Assembly: GCF_011516635.5 (NCBI RefSeq)
Contig: NZ_CP096255.1
Coordinates: 2,912,501 to 2,976,500 of the forward strand
Direction: 5' to 3'
From: Bradyrhizobium barranii subsp. apii
Lineage (GTDB): Bacteria; Pseudomonadota; Alphaproteobacteria; Rhizobiales; Xanthobacteraceae
DNA length: 64,000 bases
Positions 45,339 to 55,306 of this stretch are shown here, in pieces. A model generated the notes under the pieces. It was not told the DNA's origin. It did no database searches and worked only from the letters and a program-made list of their open reading frames with translations. How positions within the stretch are numbered: the first letter of the stretch is position 1; each line of letters starts with the position of its first letter. A program made the position numbers and the translations under genes.

Positions 45339-45923
45339 ATGACGCCCACCATTTCAAAAGTCATCTTCGTTGCGTTGGTGATCGGCTGGTACCTCATACG
45401 CTATAAGTACGCGCGGCGTTCCCGCCGTGCGAGGGTTGTGCGGAGCGCTCGCGGCCCCCTGGAAACTGCGCTCCTGCTCATATCTCTTTCGGGACTCGGA
45501 CTTGTGCCGCTCGCCTACGTAGCGACAGAAATGCCTCGTTTCGCAGATCACAGTTTTTATCCCTGGTTGGCTTGGCTAGGGTCTTTCTTTGCGATTGCGG
45601 CTTTGGGAGTGTTTCACCTGACACACCGTGCACTCGGCCGGAATTGGTCGATAAGTCTCGACGTGCGGGAGAACCATGAGCTTGTGACGGAAGGGATTTA
45701 CCGGAGAGTTCGACACCCGATGTATTCGGCATTTTGGCTGTGGGCCATCGCCCAGGCATTGCTGCTGCCGAATTGGATCGCCGGTTTTGCAGGCATTGCC
45801 GGCTTCGGGATTTTGTTCTTTGGCCGCGTTGCAAGAGAAGAGCGAATGATGTTGCAGACGTTTGGCGACAGCTATCGCGATTATATGGCGCGGACCGGTC
45901 GAGTCTTCCCGTGGATACTCTGA
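45339..45923 (+). CDS. Isoprenylcysteine carboxyl methyltransferase-like membrane protein
   Basis: The 194-residue product has about five helices. The C-terminal half carries the family pattern ELVTEGIYRRVRHPMYSAFW, followed by a hydrophobic pair. It ends in REERMMLQTFGDSYRDYMARTGRVFP, the SAM-binding region of ICMT/PEMT-like enzymes. Bacterial members methylate lipids or unknown small molecules. It sits directly behind the hydrolase gene, so the two may act on the same lipid or metabolite. Confidence 0.85.
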   Translation: MTPTISKVIFVALVIGWYLIRYKYARRSRRARVVRSARGPLETALLLISLSGLGLVPLAYVATEMPRFADHSFYPWLAWLGSFFAIAALGVFHLTHRALGRNWSISLDVRENHELVTEGIYRRVRHPMYSAFWLWAIAQALLLPNWIAGFAGIAGFGILFFGRVAREERMMLQTFGDSYRDYMARTGRVFPWIL

Positions 45924-46132
45924 GGTAGGTCCCGGCACGTCTCGACCTGTGGTACCCACGAGACTGATTTGGAACCAGACGCCTCAATTTGCGTGCCATT
46001 TCCGCAACATACGGCAGAAAAAGCGGTCGGAACCGCGGACTCCCCGGTCTATTCGTTGGTGCCGTGGCGAGTGTCGGGTTATTCCTATGCGTGTCAGGTG
46101 AATCCAATCGTTCCGAACAATGGTGAGAACCG

Positions 46133-46330
46133 ATGTTGAAATTCGTTGTCCTTGGAATCGCTTCTTTGGCTTTCGTGGGAACCGCAGCTGCTGCGGACCT
46201 GCCACGGCCTCAGCCGGTTGCCGTCGCGGCGCCGGTTGGCAAAGCTCCGATCGGCAAATATCCCGTGGGTAAGAGCCCCGTGGGCAAATACCCGGTCGCT
46301 GCCCCGGCTCCGTTGGTGACCAAGGGTTGA
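46133..46330 (+). CDS. Small secreted repeat protein
   Basis: The product has 65 residues. The N-terminus MLKFVVLGIASLAFVGTAAAA is a clear signal peptide. The mature part is a run of five-residue units of the form Val/Ile-Gly-Lys-X-Pro (VGKAPIGKYPVGKSPVGKYP), giving a basic Pro-rich chain. No family recognised; it may bind the cell wall or nucleic acid, but nothing shows this. Confidence 0.55.
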   Translation: MLKFVVLGIASLAFVGTAAAADLPRPQPVAVAAPVGKAPIGKYPVGKSPVGKYPVAAPAPLVTKG

Positions 46331-46418
46331 TCTGACTATTCATTCGTACGCCAGCGGCGTTCGTTTGGGGGAGCAGATTACCTGTGGCATCGGATCTTGG
46401 ATCCAAGAGGATTCGAAG

Positions 46419-47108
46419 ATGGCGGGAGCGATTCGGAAATATCCGGGTCTGGGGCTTCTTGCAAGGGCCGCCATGCTGGCGGCCCTTGTAGGCTTGGGGG
46501 CCGGGATCAGTAGCGCGCAACCACTCGTGGCGCGTACCGACCAGCAGCAACGGGACGCTCTCCCCAGTTCGGCGATGAAGCATGCAGCGACCATGGCTGC
46601 TGCTACGCCGGCGATATCCGATGTAAAACCAGCTCGAAGAGCTGCCGCCACGGGTCCCTACTACGTTGATTTTCGTGCCCGCACGGCGGCAACGTACGGT
46701 CATGCATTCGTCTGGTACGGAAAGACGGGCGAAAAGCAGGTCGAGGTCGCTGGTCTGGCTCCGGCCGGCGACGAGGTGCCCTATATCCTGGGACACATTA
46801 TGTTTGTCCCTTCTGAGACGGGTGCGACCTACGGTGATCTTGACGAGCAATATCTGACGGCCAGCTATCGCGTCTATTTGTCTGAGGCAGACGCCAAGAA
46901 GGTCTTTGCTTATATCAAGCGCCAGCAGGAGTCTTCGCCGCTCTGGAATGCAGCAACGACAAACTGTACTGCCTTTATCGGCCGCATAGCGACGTTCATG
47001 GGCCTCAACGCTCCGTTTCATCTGCTAAAGCCTGAGGAATACGTCAACAAACTCAGAGAGCTGAACGGGGGACGAAAAACGGTGCAGCTTGAACCAGGTC
47101 GAGGCTAA
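46419..47108 (+). CDS. Secreted protein, possibly NlpC/P60- or DUF4105-like
   Basis: The product has about 229 residues from the ATG at 46419. The signal-peptide region is YPGLGLLARAAMLAALVGLGAGISSAQ. The mature part has YYVDFRARTAATYGHAFVWYGK with a His and, later, AATTNCTAFIGRIATFMGL with a Cys after Asn. An early His and a later Asn-Cys pair recall permuted papain-like or DUF4105 cysteine hydrolases. The match is weak and the activity is an inference. A perfect hairpin lies in the signal-peptide coding region (46462-46488). Confidence 0.6.
   Translation: MAGAIRKYPGLGLLARAAMLAALVGLGAGISSAQPLVARTDQQQRDALPSSAMKHAATMAAATPAISDVKPARRAAATGPYYVDFRARTAATYGHAFVWYGKTGEKQVEVAGLAPAGDEVPYILGHIMFVPSETGATYGDLDEQYLTASYRVYLSEADAKKVFAYIKRQQESSPLWNAATTNCTAFIGRIATFMGLNAPFHLLKPEEYVNKLRELNGGRKTVQLEPGRG
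46462..46488. repeat. Perfect 12-base inverted repeat inside a signal-peptide coding region
   Basis: CAAGGGCCGCCA and TGGCGGCCCTTG are perfect inverted copies with a 3-base loop (TGC). In mRNA this would be a very stable hairpin about 43 bases after the start codon. It lacks a following T-run, so it is not a typical terminator. Confidence 0.8.
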
Positions 47109-47807
47109 AATCCTCGGATTGAGTTCATCCACTCTTCCTTGCGTCTGGATGGGTGTGAGGTCTTCAAGAAATTCAAGCGAGCTTGTTCTTTGAGGATGCG
47201 GTTCGATACGACCAACCTTCGTGCGCTGCCTCGCCTGGTTGATGAATAGGCCGGGAGATCATGGAACGTCCGTGGCGCTGCGCTGCAAGGCAGCTCCACC
47301 TCCGCTTGGTCGTGGCTAAGCTCTTGTTGGAAACCGTTCTGAGGGTGAAGTCCTCCTTGGCGTAGTTGAGGAAGGTTCGCAGAACTTGTCGTCGCAGACG
47401 AAGATCACCGCTTAGGCAATGGTTCTGCGTCGAGGCCGAGCATCGACATCAATCGACCAGTGCACGTCGCGTACACGGCAGGATAATAGATGCTCTCCGC
47501 GCCGGATCGAGATCTGTACCATCAGCACGCTTGTCGCCGCCGATGTTGATTCGCGATCATGATCGCGGTGTAGCCGACCTTTGCGGCGGTCACGGCGCGT
47601 AAAGCTGCGTGTTGTCAAGTCGACAAGGGCTCTTTTAGCTTTGTGGAAATGGAAGAGGTGAGTTCACTTCGCTCCTATTCGAGCGCGGTGGATCAGACGC
47701 TTTTTTTGAGCTAAGCCGTCTGAGCCGCCTGGAACGGCGCGGGCGGCCGCTCTATTGCGGCATACTCAATGCCTGCAAGCTATCGCGCCGGTATTCGGGG
47801 GACGTGG
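47109..47807. other. Long stretch without a recognisable gene
   Basis: In these 699 bases all open frames are short, overlap each other and show no family resemblance or ribosome binding site. Gene decay is possible. I could not name an ancestor. Confidence 0.4.
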
Positions 47808-48215
47808 ATGCGGGTCCATATGATTGTTGCCGGCCTTATCCTAGCGATCATCGGGAAGGCCAGTGCCACGGTTGTCGATAAGGGAACCGACGCGCAAAAG
47901 TCTTGCGAGCTGCTTGTCAAGAACTCGCTTCGCAATCAGGACGAAGCTCGGTCCGCAGGCGCATGTGAGGGAATGATCGAGACCGCGATGCTCTTTTCAC
48001 CAAATCTGCCCGCTGACGTGCGTGCATGCCCCCCCGCGCAAGGCAGCCCTTTGCAAAGTGCGAAGGTTTTTCTGCAGTATCTTGATAACAATCCGGATCG
48101 AGTGAATGAACCGGGGATCACCGTCGCGATCGAAGCATTCAGGGATGCTTGGCCCTGCCGTGGGGACGGTGCCGGAACTGGACCGAAAAAGCGTGCCCCA
48201 AAAAAATCCAATTAG
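47808..48215 (+). CDS. Rap1a/Tai-like secreted protein
   Basis: The product has about 135 residues from the ATG at 47808. A signal peptide (MIVAGLILAIIGKASA) precedes a small domain. It has CELLVKN, GACEGMIETAMLFS, CPPAQGSPLQSAKVFLQYLDNNPDRVNEPG and FRDAWPC. The paired Cys and the YLDNNPD..N pattern match the Rap1a/Tai fold of periplasmic immunity proteins of type VI amidase effectors. Many free-standing homologues exist in rhizobia. No effector gene is adjacent, so the immunity role is unproven. The C-tail is very basic. Confidence 0.7.
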   Translation: MRVHMIVAGLILAIIGKASATVVDKGTDAQKSCELLVKNSLRNQDEARSAGACEGMIETAMLFSPNLPADVRACPPAQGSPLQSAKVFLQYLDNNPDRVNEPGITVAIEAFRDAWPCRGDGAGTGPKKRAPKKSN

Positions 48216-48431
48216 AACGCGTATCTGCTGATACTAATACTAGCCTTACGGTCCGCGATGTTCGCGTCCGACCTGATTGATTCGCAATGCACTACTGCCG
48301 AGGTGCGCGAGCTGAACCGCAGTGCTCACCTCCATAACCAGCACTCAAACGCCTTATCGACGAGCGAAGCGACCCCTTGAGCCCCGATCAACAGCGGGGC
48401 ATTGTGCCATCAACGCCCGGGCTGGAACAGC

Positions 48432-50048
48432 ATGACAATCCCCTGCCGCGTCCTGATGATCTATCCGAAGTTCGTTCGGAATTCGTTTTGGAACTATGCG
48501 GAGGCCTGCGAACTCGTCGGCGCGAAGTATCCAACGGCGCCACTCGGCCTGATCACCGTCGCCGCTATGTTGCCGAAGCATTGGGACATCCGGCTCGTCA
48601 ACCGCAATACCGAGGCGTTGACAGATGCGGACCTCGACTGGGCCGATCTTGTGATGATCGGCGGTATGCTCAACCAGCAGCCTGATGCCATCTATCTGAT
48701 CGATCTCGCCCACCTGCGCGGCAAGCCGGTATGTGTTGGTGGGCCGGACGTCTCCTCCAGCCCGCATCTTTACGCGGACGCGGACTTCCAGGTGATCGGC
48801 GAGGCCGAGCAGGTCATCGAGCAGTTCATCGCCGCCTGGGAAAGCGGCGAACGCAAGGGCGTGTTCATCGCCGAGAAATTCACGATAGATGTCACGCTGA
48901 GCCCCATGCCTCGCTACGATCTGCTCAACTTCGATCACTATCTATACATCGGCTTGCAGTATTCGCGTGGCTGCCCGTTCACCTGCGAGTTCTGCGATAT
49001 TATCGAGCTATATGGTCGCGTGCCGCGTACCAAGACCAACGATCAGATTCTCGCAGAGTTGCAGGCGCTCCACGATCACGGTTATCGCGGGCATGTCGAT
49101 TTCGTCGACGACAATTTCATCGGCAACAAGAAGAACCTCCGCACCCTGATGCCGCGGCTCAAAGCCTGGCTGGAGGAGCACGACTATCCATTCGAGTTCT
49201 CAACCGAAGCCTCGATCAACATCGCGGACGACAGCGAGTTGTTGCAGGCAATGAAGGATGCGAACTTCTTCGCGATCTTCGTCGGCATCGAGAGCCCGGA
49301 TCCCGAGACGCTCGTGCAGATGAAGAAGAAGCAGAACACCAGGCGCAACATCGCCGAGTGCATTCACAAGATTTACGGCTACGGCATGTTCGTCACCGCT
49401 GGCTTCATCGTCGGGTTCGATAGCGAAAAGGCCTCGATAGGACAGGCGATGGCCGACCTCATCGAGGAGGCGAGCATTCCAGTCTCCATCGTTGGACTGC
49501 TTTATGCGCTGCCTGGGACACAGCTTACACGGCGGTTGGCCGCGGAAGGCCGCTTGCACCAGGGCCATGACCTCATGAATGTCGAGCAGACGGGCGATCA
49601 GTGCACGCTCGGATGCAATTTCGATACTAAGCGTCCGCTTCGTGACATCCTTGCCGATTACAAGGCTGTGCTCGGGCACGTCTACAGTCCGGCAGCATAT
49701 GCAGGACGGCTGTCGCGTCTCGCCGCCATGCTCGACCGGTCCGACCGACGCCGCGACCTGCCGGATGGCGACGTGCGCAAGAGGCTTGGCGGCATCGACA
49801 GCGTACACAAGATCATGCGGGCCCTGCCGAAGGTTCGCGAGCCGTTCTGGAAGACCTTCGTCGAAGTCGCGGAGACCAATCCGGGCGCGCTACGGTACAT
49901 CGTGATGCTGATGGCGTTGTACATGCACCTCGGGCCGTTCTCGGAACGCGTGATCGGCGAGATTGACCGCCGCATTGCCGAGCTGGACCATGTACCTCCA
50001 CTAAGGGCTACCGCAGTCAGTCAAGTGCTACCTCCAGCGACGGTGTAG
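48432..50048 (+). CDS. hpnP: B12-binding radical SAM protein, HpnP-like hopanoid C-2 methylase
   Basis: The product has about 538 residues. The N-terminal cobalamin-binding domain opens VLMIYPKFVRNSFWNYAEACELVGAKY. The radical SAM cluster motif is SRGCPFTCEFCDIIELYGR (CxxxCxxC), followed by VDDNFIGNKKNLRTLMPRL. A DUF4070 C-terminal domain follows. This order and many segments resemble HpnP, which adds the C-2 methyl group to hopanoids. The specific name is my recall of the family rather than a search. It is convergent with, and overlaps by about 20 bases, the broken lipid A acyltransferase gene. Confidence 0.8.
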   Translation: MTIPCRVLMIYPKFVRNSFWNYAEACELVGAKYPTAPLGLITVAAMLPKHWDIRLVNRNTEALTDADLDWADLVMIGGMLNQQPDAIYLIDLAHLRGKPVCVGGPDVSSSPHLYADADFQVIGEAEQVIEQFIAAWESGERKGVFIAEKFTIDVTLSPMPRYDLLNFDHYLYIGLQYSRGCPFTCEFCDIIELYGRVPRTKTNDQILAELQALHDHGYRGHVDFVDDNFIGNKKNLRTLMPRLKAWLEEHDYPFEFSTEASINIADDSELLQAMKDANFFAIFVGIESPDPETLVQMKKKQNTRRNIAECIHKIYGYGMFVTAGFIVGFDSEKASIGQAMADLIEEASIPVSIVGLLYALPGTQLTRRLAAEGRLHQGHDLMNVEQTGDQCTLGCNFDTKRPLRDILADYKAVLGHVYSPAAYAGRLSRLAAMLDRSDRRRDLPDGDVRKRLGGIDSVHKIMRALPKVREPFWKTFVEVAETNPGALRYIVMLMALYMHLGPFSERVIGEIDRRIAELDHVPPLRATAVSQVLPPATV

Positions 50049-50740
50049 CCACAGCCACTGATCGGGATATTCGCGGATCCAGCCCTCGATGACCGATGTG
50101 ACCGCCTGCATCGTTCCCTGAATGTCAATTTGTCCGGCGGCATCGCGGACCGGCTTCACTTCTTCAGACAGTTCGCCACGAAAGCGCTGTCCGGGCAGAC
50201 GGATGACGCGCACACCATGAATCGGGCACTCAATCTGCCGCAGCAGTCGCGCAAGCATCGGATTGGCCCTGGTCTTGCGGCCGAAGAAAGTAACCTCGAC
50301 GCCGTTGGTCAGATACTGGTCGACCAGCATTCCAACGTGCTGGCCACTTTTAAGGGCCTCGGCAAGTCTTAGGGGCGCATCACGACCCGCGGGAATGAGC
50401 GTGCCCATTTTCACGGCGCGCATATCCTGGATGATGCGGTCGGCGGACGCGATGTTGGGTCGGCGATACAGGATCGCAGTATCCGACCCGTGCGCGACGG
50501 CTGCCAGGGCCGGAAGTTCCCAGTTAGCGAGATGACTCGCAAAGATGCGGATTCCGATTTATTCCGGCCGGGTATTCCGACTTGAAGCCGGCCATCGTTC
50601 CGATTTGAAGCCGGCCACGATTCCGAAATGAAACCGGCCGGCATTCCGATTTGAAGCCGGCCGGGTTTTGGAAGTCGGCGTTTTCGTTTGGGTCAGTCCT
50701 TCAGGCATCAAGTCCCTCGTTGATCCACGAGGGGAAGCGG

Positions 50741-52276
50741 ATGCCGGCCAAGAGAGAACTGACCATGCGACAGATACGACAGATGCTGCGGCTTGCCCGT
50801 GATGGGGTGAGCGCCCGGGAGATCGGGCGCACGCTCGGGGTGGCGCGCAGCACGATCCAGGACAATCTCAAGCGTGCCTCGACTGCCGGGCTGGCGTGGC
50901 CTTTGGCGGGCGATCTGACCGACGCCGTTCTTGAACAACGTCTGTTTGCCCATGCCGGCGTCAGGCGCGGCTTCCGCCGGCGCCGGGAGCCGGATTGGGC
51001 CTCGCTGGCCTGTGAGCTGAAGCGGCCTGGCGTCAATCTGATGGTGCTGTGGGAGGAGTACCGGGCGGTCCATCCGGAAGGTTATGGCTACAGCCGGTTC
51101 TGCGATTTATTCCGGGAATTCGAGCGGCGGCTGTCTCCGACGATGCGGCAGGACCATCCGGCCGGCGACAAGGTCTTTGTCGATTACTCCGGCAAGAAGA
51201 TCATGATCGTTGATCGCGCAACCGGGGTTGTGCGCGACGCGGAGATCTTCGTCGCCGTGCTTGGCGCCTCGAATTACACCTACGCCGAGGCGACCTGGAC
51301 GCAGACACTTCCGGACTGGATCGAGGCTCATGTCCGAATGTTCCGGTTCTTTGGCGGGGTGCCACGCCTCGTCGTCCCTGACAATCTGAAGTCCGGCGTG
51401 CACCGGGCGTCGTTCTACGACCCCGAAATCAATCGCAGCTACGGGATGATGGCGTCCCATTACGGCGTTGGCATCCTTCCGGCACGGCCAAGAAAGCCCC
51501 GGGATAAGGCAAAAGTGGAAGCCGGAGTGCGTTTTGCCCAGACCTATATCCTCGGGCGGCTTCGCCGGCAGACCTTCTTCTCGCTGGCTGAGGCGAATGC
51601 GGCAATCGCCGCCGCGCTGGAGCGCATCAACGCCCACGTCATGCGCCGGATCGGCGTCAGCCGCCGACAATTGTTCGAGACCGTCGAGATGCCTGTCCTG
51701 GCGCCGTTGCCGGATGCCGACTATCAGTTCGCGGAATGGCTCCTGGCCCGCGTCTCGCTCGATTATCACGTCGAGGTCGACGGCTTCTTCTACTCAGTTC
51801 CACACGGCCTGATCCGGGAGCAGGTCGACGTTCGCGCCACCACCCGGACCATCGAGTTGTTCCATCGGGGTTTGCGTGTTGCTGCTCACCAGCGCCGTTA
51901 TGGCGGCCGCCGGCACGGCACTGATCCCGATCACATGCCCAGTGCGCATCGGCGTTACGCCGAGTGGACTCCCGATCGATTCCGGCGCTGGGGGCGGTCG
52001 ATCGGGCCCAACACCGAGGGGCTCGTTCTCGCCATCCTGGCCAATCGGCCTCATCCCGAACAGGGATTCCGGACCTGTCTCGGCGTGCTTCGGCTGTTCA
52101 AGGATATTGATCCCGAACGCGCCGAGCTGATCGCGGCCCGCGCGGTCGCGGTCAGCGCACTGACCTACAAGAGCATCGCCTCCATCATCGCCAACAAGCT
52201 CGAACGCAGTTCTCGCGATACCGAGGACGCGATCATCGAACATCCCAATCTGCGCGGCCCCGGTTACTTCCATTGA
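50741..52276 (+). CDS. istA: IS21-family transposase IstA (outer element)
   Basis: The product has 511 residues from ATG 50741, preceded by AGGGGAAG-type sequence. The N-terminal helix-turn-helix is RQMLRLARDGVSAREIGRTL. The DDE core starts at DKVFVDYSGKKI, has GGVPRLVVPDNLKSGV with the second Asp, and the Glu lies in KPRDKAKVEAGVRF. A C-terminal Mu-like domain completes it. The gene is intact, but its partner istB is broken. Confidence 0.93.
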   Translation: MPAKRELTMRQIRQMLRLARDGVSAREIGRTLGVARSTIQDNLKRASTAGLAWPLAGDLTDAVLEQRLFAHAGVRRGFRRRREPDWASLACELKRPGVNLMVLWEEYRAVHPEGYGYSRFCDLFREFERRLSPTMRQDHPAGDKVFVDYSGKKIMIVDRATGVVRDAEIFVAVLGASNYTYAEATWTQTLPDWIEAHVRMFRFFGGVPRLVVPDNLKSGVHRASFYDPEINRSYGMMASHYGVGILPARPRKPRDKAKVEAGVRFAQTYILGRLRRQTFFSLAEANAAIAAALERINAHVMRRIGVSRRQLFETVEMPVLAPLPDADYQFAEWLLARVSLDYHVEVDGFFYSVPHGLIREQVDVRATTRTIELFHRGLRVAAHQRRYGGRRHGTDPDHMPSAHRRYAEWTPDRFRRWGRSIGPNTEGLVLAILANRPHPEQGFRTCLGVLRLFKDIDPERAELIAARAVAVSALTYKSIASIIANKLERSSRDTEDAIIEHPNLRGPGYFH

Positions 52277-52986
52277 AAGGATTATCCAGCATGCTCACCC
52301 ATCCCACCCTCGACCTGCTGCATAGCCTTGGTCTCCACGGTATGGCCAAAGGCTTCAAGGACCTCGATGCCCAGTCCGAAGCGCGCAGCCTCGAACACGC
52401 CGAATGGCTGGCGTTGCTCCTGGAACACGAGAAAACGCTGCGCCAGCAAAAGCGGTTCGAAAGCAGAGCTCGAGCCGCCAAGCTGCGTCATGCCGCCTGC
52501 GTCGAGGATGTCGATTACCGCGCTATCCGCGGCCTCGACCGCACGCTCTTTCTAAAACTCGCCGCTGGCGACTGGATCCGGGCACGACATAATCTCCTTG
52601 TTACCGGGCCGTGCGGCGTCGGCAAGAGCTGGCTCGCTTGTGCCCTCGGCAACAAGGCTTGCCGAGACGACTTCTCAGTTGCCTACCATCGTGTGCCGCG
52701 TCTCTTCGCCGCTCTCGCACTCGGCCGCGCCGATGGCCGCTATACCAAGATGCTGCGGGCGATCGCACGACTTGATCTGCTGATCCTGGACGACTGGGGA
52801 CCAGAACCTCTCGACGCCGACCAGCGCCGTGATTTGCTCGAAATCGTCGAGGATCGATACGAAGCCCGCTCGATTATCGTCACCAGCTGCATATTTCAGT
52901 GATCGTGAGCAGCGATTTCGCGCGATCATGAGCGCCGAATTCAGACGATCGTGAGCAGCCTCGCTCCGGCCGAGGCGGTGATAGGG

Positions 52987-53748
52987 TCAGCGTTCTGGCT
53001 GCTCGTCAAGGGTGATGGTTTTGGCGTTGCGTTTTCGCATGCTTTCGCCAGCAAGCTGGAGGCGGTGAGCGTTGTGGACGAGGCGATCCAGAATCGCGTC
53101 GCCTAGCGTGGGATCTCCGATAACTTCGTGCCATGTGTCCACAGGGAGTTGGCTGGTTACGATGGTGGAGGAGCGGCCATGGCGATCGTCAAGGATTTCC
53201 AGTAGATCGCGCCGCTCGGCAGCGGTGAGCACCGACAATCCCCAATCATCCAAAATCAGAACCTGGGCGCGGCCAAGGGTTTTGAGCAAGCGGGCATAAC
53301 GTCCATCGCCCCGCGCGAGCCCCAACGCTTCGAACAATCTTGGGACGCGGTGATAGAGGACCGAGCGATTATCTCGGCAGGCCTTGTGGCCGAGGGCACA
53401 GGCTAACCAACTTTTGCCCAATCCGGTCGCCCCGGTTATGAGCAAATTCTCGTGGCGATCGATCCAGTCGCCGCTGGCGAGCTTGGCGAAGACGGCCCGG
53501 TCGATACCCCGCGGCGTGCGCAAATCGACGTCCTCCACGCAGGCATTCTGGCGGAGCGAGGCCAGCTTGAGGCGCGTGGTGAGCCGCCTGGTGTCGCGTT
53601 CCGCCGCTTCCCGGTCGACCAGCAGGCCGATGCGATCTTCGAACGGCAAGGCTTCGAGATCAGGCGATCGTCGCTGCTCCTCGAAGGCCTTGGCCATGCC
53701 GCTCAAGCCGAGCTCGATCAGGCGTTCGTGGGTGGGATGGTTGAGCAT
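52987..53748 (-). CDS. istB: IS21-family helper ATPase IstB (inner element)
   Basis: The 253-residue AAA+ ATPase has Walker A ITGATGLGKSWLACALG and Walker B VLILDDWGLS. The C-terminal part reads QLPVDTWHEVIGDPTLGDAI and [20 protein letters not shown]. IstB directs target choice and activates IstA. It lies 17 bases after istA and is complete. Confidence 0.94.
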   Translation of the reverse strand: MLNHPTHERLIELGLSGMAKAFEEQRRSPDLEALPFEDRIGLLVDREAAERDTRRLTTRLKLASLRQNACVEDVDLRTPRGIDRAVFAKLASGDWIDRHENLLITGATGLGKSWLACALGHKACRDNRSVLYHRVPRLFEALGLARGDGRYARLLKTLGRAQVLILDDWGLSVLTAAERRDLLEILDDRHGRSSTIVTSQLPVDTWHEVIGDPTLGDAILDRLVHNAHRLQLAGESMRKRNAKTITLDEQPER

Positions 53749-53764
53749 ACAGGTCTCCTTGGCT

Positions 53765-55306
53765 TCAGTGAAAATAATCGCGGCCGCGGATGTTGCCGTG
53801 GCGCAGGGGTTGGTGTTCGGAGGGCTCGTCGAGAAAGGTACGATCCAGACCGTTCTGGAGGATGGAGCGGATCGAGGCGACGGATCGCGCCTTGATCAGA
53901 ATGCCGCGCCGGCAGGCCGCTTCGACGCGCTCCGCGCTGTAGCTTTTGACCAGTGACAGAATGCCGAGGCAGGTGCGAAAGCCTTGCTCGGGATGCGGCC
54001 GGGCCGCGATCACGGCCTGGAAGAAGGCGGCGGTCGACGGACCGATCCGCTCGCCGGCGACGATCACTCCGGCGGGCGTCCATTGACCGTAGCGCCGATG
54101 GGCGCTGGGCATATGGTCGGCGATGGTGGTGTGGCCCCGCCGGTTGGGCGCGCGGGCGTGGCTGGCGATCCTGCGGCCGTTGTGGAAGATCTCGACCGTT
54201 CTGTCATCGATGCGTGCGTCGACAAGCTCACGGATGAGCCGATACGGCGCGGAATACCAGTGTCCATCGATCTCGATATGATAGTCGGGGCCGATCCGGC
54301 ATCGCTTCCAGCGTGCGAAAGCGTAAGCCTGGTCCGGCAGCTTTGTAAGCTTGGGCTTGTCGAGCTCGGCGAACAGTTCGGCGCGACTGGCGCCAAAGTC
54401 GCGCATCTGCCTTGCATTGAGTTCGACGACGAGTGTTTTGATGGCTGCGTTCAGCTCCGCCAACGAAAAGAAGCGTTGGTTGCGCAGCCGCGCCAGAATC
54501 CATCGCTGGGCGACTTGCACCGCAACTTCGACCTTTTCCTTATCTTTTGGGCGCCGCGGCCGGGCTGCGAGAATGGCCGTGCCGTAATGGCTCGCCATCT
54601 CGGCATAGGTTCGGTTGAGGCCGGGATCGTGGCGGTCGGGATTGGTGACGGCGGCCTTGAGATTGTCGCAGACTACGAATGTCGGCACGCCGCCGAGGAA
54701 GGCGAAAAGATTGATGTGGACCCGGATCCAGTCGGCGAGCCCCTCGCTTGGACAGGCCTCGGCATAGGTATAGTTGGAGGCGCCCATCGCCGCGACGAAC
54801 AGCTTCATCGACTGCACTTCCCCGTTTGAGGGATCGATGACGTCGATGGTGTCGCCGGCGAAATCCACGAAAACCTTCTCGCCGCCCAGATGCGTCTGCC
54901 GCATCGAAGGCCGGGCTCGCCCCTTCCAGGCCTCGTACGTCGTGCAGAACCAGGTGTAGCCGAAGCCATCGGGATGGGTGGCGCGATACTCGTCCCACAG
55001 CAGCCGACGGGTCACGTTGCGTCGGCGCAGCTCCTTGTCGACATAGCCCCAGTCGGGAACGGCCCGCTGGGGGCTCTGCGACGCAGGCCTCGGCGCCGGG
55101 AAAAGCAGCAGCTCCAGGTCCTCGTCGCTCATTCCGGCCGGCAACGGCCACTTCAGCCCGGCAGCCCCGGCTCGGCGTAGATAGCTGTGCACGGCGCCGT
55201 TGCTGATGCCCAAGGTGCGCGCGATGGCTCGCTCCGGCAAGCCTTGAACATGTTTTAAGCGGAGAACCTCTTTGATCCGGCGCATCGACAATCTCTGGGT
55301 GGGCAT
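53765..55306 (-). CDS. istA: IS21-family transposase IstA (inner element)
   Basis: The 513-residue product has the N-terminal helix-turn-helix VQGLPERAIARTLGISNGAVH, in part. The DDE core has KVFVDFAGDTIDVID, GGVPTFVVCDNLKAAV and RPKDKEKVEVAVQV. It ends in PLRHGNIRGRDYFH, the typical IstA tail. Complete and followed by its own istB, so the inner element is probably functional. Confidence 0.94.
   Translation of the reverse strand: MPTQRLSMRRIKEVLRLKHVQGLPERAIARTLGISNGAVHSYLRRAGAAGLKWPLPAGMSDEDLELLLFPAPRPASQSPQRAVPDWGYVDKELRRRNVTRRLLWDEYRATHPDGFGYTWFCTTYEAWKGRARPSMRQTHLGGEKVFVDFAGDTIDVIDPSNGEVQSMKLFVAAMGASNYTYAEACPSEGLADWIRVHINLFAFLGGVPTFVVCDNLKAAVTNPDRHDPGLNRTYAEMASHYGTAILAARPRRPKDKEKVEVAVQVAQRWILARLRNQRFFSLAELNAAIKTLVVELNARQMRDFGASRAELFAELDKPKLTKLPDQAYAFARWKRCRIGPDYHIEIDGHWYSAPYRLIRELVDARIDDRTVEIFHNGRRIASHARAPNRRGHTTIADHMPSAHRRYGQWTPAGVIVAGERIGPSTAAFFQAVIAARPHPEQGFRTCLGILSLVKSYSAERVEAACRRGILIKARSVASIRSILQNGLDRTFLDEPSEHQPLRHGNIRGRDYFH

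Noticed and set aside
47366..47602. Possible decayed transposase at 47300-47650
   Set aside because: I tried both strands and all frames and could not identify any family segment, so I report it as unrecognised only.
50580..50665. Short spaced repeats of the GAAGCCGGCC type, at first sight CRISPR-like
   Set aside because: They recur inverted at 55700-55760 and lie at the ends of an IS21, so they are transposase-binding repeats. No CRISPR array or cas gene was seen in the window.
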